This document shows positions 56,240 through 64,000 of a DNA stretch of 64,000 nucleotides, piece by piece. Under the pieces are notes generated by a model, which saw nothing but the letters and a program-made list of their open reading frames with translations, searched no databases and had not been told where the DNA came from. Position 1 is the first letter of the stretch. The number at the start of each line of letters is the position of its first letter. A program made the translations under genes and the position numbers. The DNA is from Chamaecrista fasciculata. Taxonomy: Eukaryota; Streptophyta; Magnoliopsida; Fabales; Fabaceae. The DNA lies in contig QANZ01053547.1 in the NCBI GenBank assembly GCA_003254925.1, forward strand, positions 1,072-65,071, in the 5' to 3' direction.

Positions 56240-57045
56240 TTAAGGGAATGGATCCTTTACCTTTCTTTTTTTTCTACATTTTTGTTGCATTAGTCTTATG
56301 AGACTATCTTGTTACAAATTATTATATAATATGTAGTCTTTCATTGACAAAACTTGTATACATTTGGTCAATTTGACAATGGTTCTCGTGTTTGACTGTT
56401 GAGTGACGTACTCTTTTACTATTTTCGCTTGCTGCAGTTTGATATGCTGTTAAAATTGGAAGTGTTAACATCGTACGGAGCGGGCCCAAGTTCGATTTTT
56501 AGAGTCGACATTGTTGAAAGAGCTCTGACCATTTCGTCTTTGAGGCTCGAATGGAATTAGTCTTCGCTTAGACCGTTACACGGATAGGTGGAGGATACCA
56601 TAACTTAACCGAACAAAAAATTGAAAGTATTAAGCGTATTTCTCCTTACCTCACAAATGGTAGAATTTAATCCCTTGAAAAATGGTAGATAAAGTGAAAA
56701 TAGTGATCTTGTTTGTAAAAATTCTATTTGAACAAAGAAAGAATTCATCAAATTTAACCCATAATTCTGATTTAATCGCATTCGAGTTTAAAAAGAAATA
56801 AGTATTTAATAATTAAGGACCAATGATAAAATTTTTAAAAATTATTAAAGATCAAAATAAAATAAAAAAAATTAAAGAACAAAACAAAATTTAGGGTCAA
56901 CTCTAGGGGACAAAATAGATTTTGATCATTAATTAATTTTCATTCAAATTTTTTCAGTTAACTTATAAAAATTTAAAAATTAGTGGTATGTTAAAAATAA
57001 ATTTTTAAAAATGAAATTAGTATGGCTTCTTTTTTCATTTATATA
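56240..57045. other. 3' region of the HAK gene and intergenic DNA
   Basis: The first 150 bp are probably 3' untranslated sequence. Around 56450-56610 lies a moderately GC-rich stretch with AAGTTCGATTTTTAG and GTGGAGGATACCAT, which vaguely recalls tRNA-derived SINEs but lacks a clear box A and flanking duplication. Confidence 0.35.
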
Positions 57046-57054
57046 AAAAAAAAA

Positions 57055-57619
57055 GCCAAAACACCCTTTCGTGCCCCTAACGTTTGCGGTGATTTTCAGT
57101 TATACCCTTAACGTTTCATTTGTGTTAGTTGTGGCCCCAATGTAAAACGTCAGTTTCAATTATGCCCCTAATTTCAATTATCCACAAAAAAAAAACACCA
57201 TTTTCGCACGATTTGAGCTCGGTTTTGATCAGATTTCATATGGGTTTTAATTTTCGGACATCACAAACTTGATTCCTTGGATCAGTTTCAAAGATTAAGC
57301 TCAAAATAGCCCCAAATCCGAAGAAAATCGGACCCGATGAACCCCAACAAGGACCAAAGTGAAGCATTTTTTCTCAAAATTTTCATCTGCAAAATGATCT
57401 TTAGGAGCCGAAAATGAGTACTCATAAACTCATTTATCAAAACAAACTGAAATGAACACGGGTCAAAGCTCAAAAGTATCGAAAAACGATACACTAACGA
57501 TGGTGGGGGCATAATTGAAACTAACGTTTCACATTGACGGCACAACTGACACAAATGAGACGTTAGGGGCATAACTGAAAATAACCGCAAACGTTAGGGG
57601 TACGAAAGGGTGTTTTGCC
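57055..57619. mobile_element. MULE-like TIR element, about 565 bp
   Basis: Inverted arms of about 115 bp start GCCAAAACACCCTTTCGTGC on the left and, inverted, GGCAAAACACCCTTTCGTAC on the right. They run on through CCCCTAACGTTTGCGGT and GTGCCCCTAACGT-type blocks. Flanks are runs of A on both sides, consistent with but not proving a 9-bp A duplication. Non-coding. Confidence 0.75.
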
Positions 57620-57651
57620 AAAAAAAAAAATTGTTTATAGTTTAGGCCACA

Positions 57652-58367
57652 TTTCTAGAGCCGTCAAAGTGGGTCAACCCGACTCACACGGGTTGGTCCA
57701 CCACGGGTTGCGGGTTATACGGGGTGGCTCACCCAGGCTAGAATATGTGGTGAGCCAGGATTTCGCCAACCCGGCTCACCAGCTTGGTGAGCCGAGTTGG
57801 CTCACGTAACCCACTAAAATTTTCTTTTTTTGCATCATACTTCAAAGTATATTTTATTTTTGCAACCTGTCATTTTTTTTTGTACATAATACATTATAAT
57901 TTATATATTATAAAACTATAATTTTTTGTACCTAATACATTATAATTTGTACATAATACATTATAAAACAACATATATATATATATATATATATTTTGAT
58001 GATTGTGATTTGTGAATTCAGAATGTGATACTACTTTCCACCAAAAAAAGAATGTGATACTACTAAAGTAATAAGTAAATAAGTAATAATGAATTGAATT
58101 TTATAATTGAAAGTTATAAAAAATAAATTTAAAATGTAAAATTGAGTGAGTGTGAGTAAGTAAATTTATTATGTTTATTTTAAAATTTTATAATTTTTTT
58201 ATATGGTGGGTTGGTAAGCTAACCCACCAACTCACCGAGTTAGCTTACCATAGCCCGCGGGCCAGGTGAGCCAGTTCACCCGAGTTAAAATTGTTGGTGA
58301 GATTACTTTAACCCAACTCACGAGTTAAACGGTCCGATCTGCGGGTTAGAACCGTTTTGACGGCTCC
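57652..58367. mobile_element. hAT-type non-autonomous element, 716 bp
   Basis: It is flanked by an exact 8-bp duplication AGGCCACA (57644-57651 and 58368-58375), the hAT signature size. Ends are TAGAGCCGTCAAAGTGGGTC on the left (after four extra bases) and, inverted, GGAGCCGTCAAAACGGTTC on the right. The subterminal regions contain repeated GGGTTGG/GTGAGCC/CACGGGTT motifs typical of plant hAT MITEs. The centre is AT-rich with a TA run at 57966-57993. No transposase. Confidence 0.85.
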
Positions 58368-58407
58368 AGGCCACACTATGGCAACGAAAAAAACAAAGAT
58401 ACAAAAG

Positions 58408-58416
58408 AAACCCTAA
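58408..58416 (+). promoter_or_regulatory. Telo box of the eL18 promoter
   Basis: AAACCCTAA is the interstitial telomere-like motif commonly found near the transcription start of plant ribosomal-protein genes. It lies 72 bp upstream of the eL18 ATG and only 33 bp from the hAT target duplication. Confidence 0.7.
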
Positions 58417-58487
58417 CACCATCTTTCCCTCCCTTCCACCAGCGGCAGCAGCAAGAAGCTCTTGCGGGGTAGAGACAGACATTCTCG

Positions 58488-58646
58488 ATGGTATGTTCAT
58501 CTCTGAACTCATTTCGTTGTCGTTTCCGTTCTCTTTTCTCACTTCTATGAATTGCAGGGAATCGATTTGAAAGCAGGAGGTAAGAGCAAGAAGACCAAGC
58601 GAACTGCTCCCAAATCTAATGATATTTACCTGAAGCTTCTTGTCAA

Positions 58647-58682
<36 letters not shown>

Positions 58683-60711
58683 TGAGTCTTACTTTTCCTT
58701 ACCTTTCTGCTTTGACCGCGCGTTGATATTTGACACGGTTTGTCATATTTTCAGCTTTACCGGTTTCTTGTTCGGAGGACTGAGAGTAAGTTCAATGCGG
58801 TGATTCTAAAGCGGCTTTTCATGAGCAAAGTCAACAAGGCTCCTCTCTCCCTCTCGCGGTTGATTCGTTTCATGAAGGGGAAAGTGCGTATCTCTTTGTT
58901 TTTAGCTTTGTGTAGTTTGGTTCAGTGACAACCTTGATTCGGTATAATCGAGTACTTACATCGTCTGCTAAGACAATATAGTTACTACTTGATGATGATA
59001 ATTAATCGCTAAGAAAAAGCTTATTGAAACCTTGTTTAATTTGCAATTACTGAGAAAGAGAAAATCAACATTTGTTATATTTACAGTGGGGTTTATTGGA
59101 ATTCATTTTTGGCTCATGCATTAGGAGGACAAGATCGCTGTGGTTGTTGGGTCAGTGACTGATGACATTCGGGTGTTTGAAGTCCCAGCTCTGAAGGTCA
59201 CTGCTCTGAGGTTCACAGAAACTGCCAGAGCTAGAATTGAGAAGGCTGGTGGAGAGTGCCTGACATTTGACCAGTTGGCTCTCAGAGCTCCGCTAGGCCA
59301 AAACACGGTATGAAATTTGGCTCTGTTCCTTTCTGCTTCATATTAATAATACATTTGATTTTAAATGTGATTTTTCTTTGGCGTGCATTGAATTAATGCA
59401 TTGTAGGTTTTCTTTAGGCTAAATGATAATGGTTAATGATGTTGCCATGTTGGTATGGAAAGTACCGAAGTAGTATAATGTTAGTACATAGTTCCTTGAT
59501 CGGAATGTGTAGAAGTGGAAGAAAGTTAGCACCATCCATTTCTGATTTCCAAGATTTAGTCAAGTCTTTCAATTGTTAAAAATCCCCCCGGTAGCTTCTG
59601 ATAAAAAAATTCAGAAGGCCCTTAAAACTGGAGACAAGGTTCATCAGATTCAATCTCTGAAGTTAAACATAAATGAAGAGGTGGGGAGAGAGTGGGAATG
59701 AGACATTGAAAAAGCTAGCGCTATACTAGAAGTTCAATTTCAGGTAGTAAACACAGTTATTTTCACTTCTCTCTATATACCTATAACTACATATACAAAT
59801 GTGGTGTATCTTGTGGAACAATTGCTATCAAAGGTTCGAGTAAGTCTTGGTCTGATTCAACAAGATTTTTCCATGTGAAGCTAACTGGTTCAATTGAAAA
59901 CGCTGATCCAGTTCTCTATAAACCCAAGGTTTTCAAACTGAATTCTGACTGGTTTAGATGTAACTGACTCTTGACTCATTGTGTAAACTGGACAGGGGTC
60001 CAGTTCATAGGGTTATCAGTTGAGTTGGCTAGTTTGGCTTCACTAACCATGCCTTTGGTGTCTCACCTCAAGCACTTAGGTATTGCTTTTTTTGCAACTT
60101 GCAGGATTTTAAAATTTCAGTCTAGTGCAAATTGCAAGTTCTTGCATGAATTGGACTGTAGTATTTCAATTCTAGCAAATGATTTTGAAGGCCACCATTG
60201 GTTGGCTCACTGATTTGCGTCAAAGTTGGCATTGTGATTTGACTAGTGGGTTTATATGATATCAACAACACCTACTAAGATAGCGAAATATATTCGGAAA
60301 AAATATATTTGTCCATAGATGAGAAGGGTGACCGAGTGATCCTCACCCTTCAGGTTTAATCTTGTTCCTTTGTTACAGTTACAAAAGGTAGAGGAAAATA
60401 GTTGGGGGAGTTCATTCCCTTTTAATCCTTACATTGGAATCGTGGGAACTTTATGAAATTGTAATTATTGTATCCTCATTATTTTGTTCATCATTAGCGA
60501 GGAAATTGTTGACGAAACACTGAATCTTGAGTTCTATTTGGAACAATGTCAGATTCTCCTCAGAGGTCCCAAGAATGCCCGTGAAGCTGTCAAGCATTTT
60601 GGGCCTGCACCCGGAGTGCCACATAGCCACACCAAACCCTATGTCCGTTCAAACGGAAGGAAATTTGAGCGGGCCAGAGGAAGAAGGAACAGCAGAGGTT
60701 TCAGAAATTGA
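58488..60711 (+). CDS. RPL18: 60S ribosomal protein L18 (eL18)
   Basis: Exons 58488-58490, 58558-58647, 58755-58883, 59125-59307 and 60553-60711 join to 187 residues, the normal length for plant eL18. The first coding exon is the ATG alone, a common ribosomal-protein arrangement; the second begins [20 protein letters not shown]. Further landmarks are [40 protein letters not shown] and the conserved end [20 protein letters not shown], finishing [11 protein letters not shown]. It is a structural protein of the large ribosomal subunit. The last intron is 1245 bp, unusually long beside the others. The second intron starts with a CT repeat. Confidence 0.97.
58650..58679. repeat. CT microsatellite at the start of an eL18 intron
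   Basis: About 14-15 CT units directly follow the donor of the second coding exon; a likely length-variable marker. Confidence 0.9.
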
Positions 60712-62095
60712 GTTCTGGAGTTTAAGCACGAAGGAGGTTTATTTTTTTCTTGTTATTACTTATTATGTATTTTGATCTCCCTGTTTGTACGGGTTAACAG
60801 TTTGCTGATGTTAGATTTTATTGCTGCTTAAAAAGAATGGAAGAACATCAAAGGCCTTGTAGACTACAATTTTGTTTTGAAAACCAATTTAGTAATGTTG
60901 AACCTTTGAAAATGTTTAGTGGGTAGCTTTCGTTTCACTAGTCACTACTGTTTATGTTCTCTTGTACAATTATATATCTTTTTTTGTTTCTGTAAATTTC
61001 TAATTGAATGGAAGAGAAGTAGTGAAACGAAGTTGACGAATGAGTAGATAAGGCACTGAAAAGCTCAGGAAAGTAGAAGGGGGAACACTAAAGGGGGATT
61101 ACTGGCAAATGGCAATGGTGGGTGATGGGGAAGAAAGGATTTTGAAACAAGCTTAGGTCAAGTGCTGCAATTATCAGTTATTAATTAGATTTATTTTATA
61201 CTGATAAAGCAGATTTGATTAAAAATTCTCTTCTGAAAAGAACAACCATTGCAACTCAAATAAAATGTGCTGACTGTCTCAGCATCAACTCAAACTTGTC
61301 CACATTTGCCTAACTTTTTTTTTTTTGTTTGGTCAGGTTTCAGAGGCTAACTTAACTGTTTGGTTTTCTTCTATCTATCCATAATACTACGTTTTACATC
61401 TCTAACTTCACGTACATGAATCTGTAAAGATTACTAGTGCCCAAAGAATAATTATATTTATTCCAATGATGTGTCGTATACATATATCATTGTAAAACCT
61501 TATTCTGCAACCACAATTCTGATAAGCTTGGCATCTTTTAAATAAACTGGACAAGAATCTGATAAAGCAACCGGTGCCTTCCATACTTTTTTCATTGGTT
61601 CTTCTGTACAAATGGACTCTTTCTTTTACCCTTCCCCATTAATTTTTTTTATCCAACTTGGATAGCAACCATGCAATAATTTTTATATGGTAAACAAAGA
61701 TGACTTAACTGGTCCACAACAATATTGCTAATTTCAAATACACGTATATATTTTTTTCCATTTCATATATTGATTTATAATTTGGTCCATATCTATAAAG
61801 CTTGATAGAATCATATCTTTTAACAATTTGGAATCCTTTTCAATCTTAAAATTCTAAACCATTTGCAAAATTTACTCTATTTGTCTTCAATATGATGGAT
61901 TCATCCGTCGTTCCCATATATTTTTCAAGTTTGAAGGGGCGCATAAACTTTTTGCATTTTGAGAAAAAATCCTTTTTTTCTTGCTGAATTGATTTTTTTT
62001 TTCCAGAGAAAGTGATAACATATTCTTCATTTCTTTCTGAGAAATTAATCCTTTTAATATTTTTTTTTATTTTGGGCTCCAACTGCAAATATAAG
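60712..62095. other. 3' region of eL18 and intergenic DNA
   Basis: No gene is recognised after the eL18 3' untranslated region. T-rich low-complexity stretches occur at 61314-61326 and 61974-62075. Confidence 0.4.
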
Positions 62096-62097
62096 AG

Positions 62098-63572
62098 ATA
62101 TATATCTACAATAGAAAAAAGATAAACTTTTTCTTAATAAAAATTATGCACTAAAGTGGCGTCAAATAACCGAATTTATGCACTAAAGTGGCGCAATCCG
62201 GGTCGTTTCTCTTGAGGAACTTTCTTGAATGGTTTAAAGGAAAATAATGCTAAACTCTTGCTAACTAGGTAAAAGCAATGTAAATGTCTTTGAAAGTTTA
62301 TCTAATTTACTAAAACAAGATTAAAACAAAGCAATAAATCTTTTTGTGGTTTTTGTTTATAAGGACTAAAATGAAACTTAAAGATAAGAGATGTGAAAAT
62401 CAAATGGAGAAAGTACCCTTTGGAGCAACTCAACCAAGCCATCATAACCAACAAAAGATAAATTGGGAGCATCTCATACTAATCATCCTAAGGTAGTCAC
62501 TAACCAAGTGACTTGGATTAACACACTAATCATGAACACACCTCAACCAAGATAAAATTCATAACTAGAAATGAAATCCTCATTGCATTGATGATTTAAA
62601 GCATAAACCAAGAGTCAAACAACAAAGTAATTAACCCAATTACAAAGCTATCACACTACAAGTCATAATTCTAATGATATACATCAACCCTAAGAATCAC
62701 AACCAAGTATGAATGGAAAAATTAATTCAAACTCTCAAGTTCAGCAAAATAACCAAGGTTTACATCAAAGCTCATAATCCTAACTAAGGAGAAAGAAAAA
62801 CTAAGATAAAAACCCTAGAAAGCATGAAAAAACTCCCTCAAATTGTGCTCCTAGCTCAAGCTTGACTTCATTGCTCCTCCGGGTGAAGAAGCTCAGTTGC
62901 TCATGGTGCAAAGAGAAGCTTCACCAAGCCCAAAACCAGCAATCACAGCCATTGCAACCAAGAGAAACTCCAAAGTGATGAAAATGGTAAAGGAAAGAGA
63001 GAGGAAGATGGTGGAAGTTGGAGAATGTGTGCTAATGTGGTAAAGAAACCCTAAGGACCTCATTTTCAGTTAAATTTCGGGTCCCAAGGAGGCTGGGCCG
63101 GGTTGGAAGCAGTAAAAAAAAGGCTTGGGCTTAAGAAAACAAATTCAGCACGCAGGTTTGCCGGATAGGTCTGCCAGATAGGCATCTGGCAACGAACTAG
63201 CAAAGGCCAAATCAGCACTGCAACAAAACTATCATGAATCTGGCTCAAATCCTCGCATCCTCGACTCTTCTTTGAGATTTCCAAAGCTAGGGACCTGATC
63301 CAAAAACACCAAAGACTACATGGTTTCTCAAGATTAAACAATTTAAAGATATAAGCACGATAAAATCACATAATCAACTAAAAATAGTCCTAATAAGCAC
63401 TAAACCTCAAAGCACCCTATTCTATCATAAAAGGGGTATAAAGACGTGCAATTAGCTTATAAATGTATATAAAATGCCCTAAAATGACAATGAAATGCAT
63501 GATAGAATATGATTAGATCAGAGAGATATATATCTACAACAAAAAAAAGATAAACTTTTTTCTTAATAAAAA
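62098..63572. repeat. About 1.4-kb segment bracketed by a 50-bp direct repeat
   Basis: GAGATATATATCTACAA followed by AAAAAAGATAAACTTT and TTCTTAATAAAAA occurs near 62098-62146 and again near 63524-63573, differing by about three bases and a 2-base indel. Just inside the first copy TTATGCACTAAAGTGGCG is repeated in tandem. The enclosed sequence has no gene I recognise. It could be an old insertion with flank duplication or an unclassified non-coding element. Confidence 0.5.
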
Positions 63573-64000
63573 GGAAAAGTTTTCTTTAATGGAAGAGAAA
63601 ACTTGTTTAAAGAAAAGGAGAAACTCTCCTAAAAGAGAAAACTACACAAAAAAAACCATACCTAAAGACGAAAATGGAAGCCCCTATGCTGCACTTCCTG
63701 GTCGGCTGCCCCTTCATCGCCTCAAACCCTGATGACTTGAGGAAACTGAAAAGTTAGTGAATCGTTCATTTTCATCAATAGTATGAACAAAAATAATGGA
63801 TAGACACCCTTTTTTTAGCTAGCTAGGTTGGTGAGTCATGCCGCAGAAAGCATACATTAAATTGACATTTGACAAGGATTACCATACTCTGCAATTCACA
63901 ATTCTCATTAACTTCACGGCTTAATCTATTCTCTTTGAAATCTTTTCCTTACTGTGCTTTTTGCAACCAATATCCCATTCTCCATTTAGATGTTGACTGC
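63573..64000. other. Intergenic DNA at the window end
   Basis: Purine-rich at the start (GGAAGAGAAAACTTG-like phrases repeated), then unique-looking. No gene is recognised. Confidence 0.35.

Noticed and set aside
56430-56640. Possible second SINE
   Set aside because: A box-B-like GTTCGATTT is present, but no convincing box A, A-rich tail or flanking duplication was seen.
58990-59052. C/D snoRNA candidate in an eL18 intron (ATGATGA and CTGA about 60 nt apart)
   Set aside because: There is no terminal stem joining the two boxes and no recognisable guide or C'/D' pair, so chance is more likely.

Overview
The window is nuclear DNA from a flowering plant, most likely a eudicot. The evidence is AT-rich intergenic sequence, short GT-AG introns in nearly every gene, plant-specific families (MHX, PHR2, HAK5-type KT/HAK/KUP transporter, SAG21/LEA5, DUF538) and a conserved miR164 hairpin. 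I cannot name the species from the sequence alone. Three isolated N bases (35924, 40187, 50145) and a 572-nt homopolymer show that this is an assembly with a few unresolved spots.

Layout, left to right. 1-2640: repeat-rich flank with foldback TIR sequence. 2641-5906 (+): MHX-type vacuolar H+/Mg2+(Zn2+) exchanger, 8 coding exons. 6581-9249 (-): PHR2 blue-light receptor/photolyase-like protein, 4 exons. 10540-12650 (+): LCMT-type SAM-dependent methyltransferase, 7 exons. 13441-19761 (-): gamma-tubulin complex component 4, 16 exons. 21049-27860 (-): UTP14, an SSU-processome factor, 11 exons, with the poly(A) run in its last-but-one intron. 30780-30876 (-): MIR164. 33193-35430 (-): U1A/U2B''-type snRNP protein, 5 exons. 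39171-40417: a Pack-MULE carrying exon 1 of a beta-carotene hydroxylase gene. 43204-43578 (+): SAG21/LEA5. 48316-48804 (-): DUF538 protein. 52205-56239 (+): HAK5-like K+ transporter, 8 exons. 58488-60711 (+): ribosomal protein eL18, 5 exons. 60712-64000: intergenic.

The genes are ordinary housekeeping and stress genes and do not form a pathway or cluster. For every multi-exon gene, joining the exons at the listed splice sites keeps one reading frame and gives a product close to the usual family length: MHX 546, PHR2 461, methyltransferase 311, GCP4 744, UTP14 933, U1A 241, HAK 703, eL18 187, LEA5 94 residues.

The less ordinary content is in the spaces between genes. I see many non-autonomous transposons and no transposase or reverse-transcriptase coding region. 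Two Mutator-like elements have exact 9-bp target duplications, one of them carrying the captured gene fragment. There is a hAT-type element with an 8-bp duplication abutting the eL18 promoter, Harbinger/Tourist-like elements with 3-bp duplications (one nested), a tRNA-derived SINE with a 13-bp duplication, and a perfect 41-bp inverted repeat of unknown origin. The strongest candidate for something undescribed is the Pack-MULE at 39171-40417.
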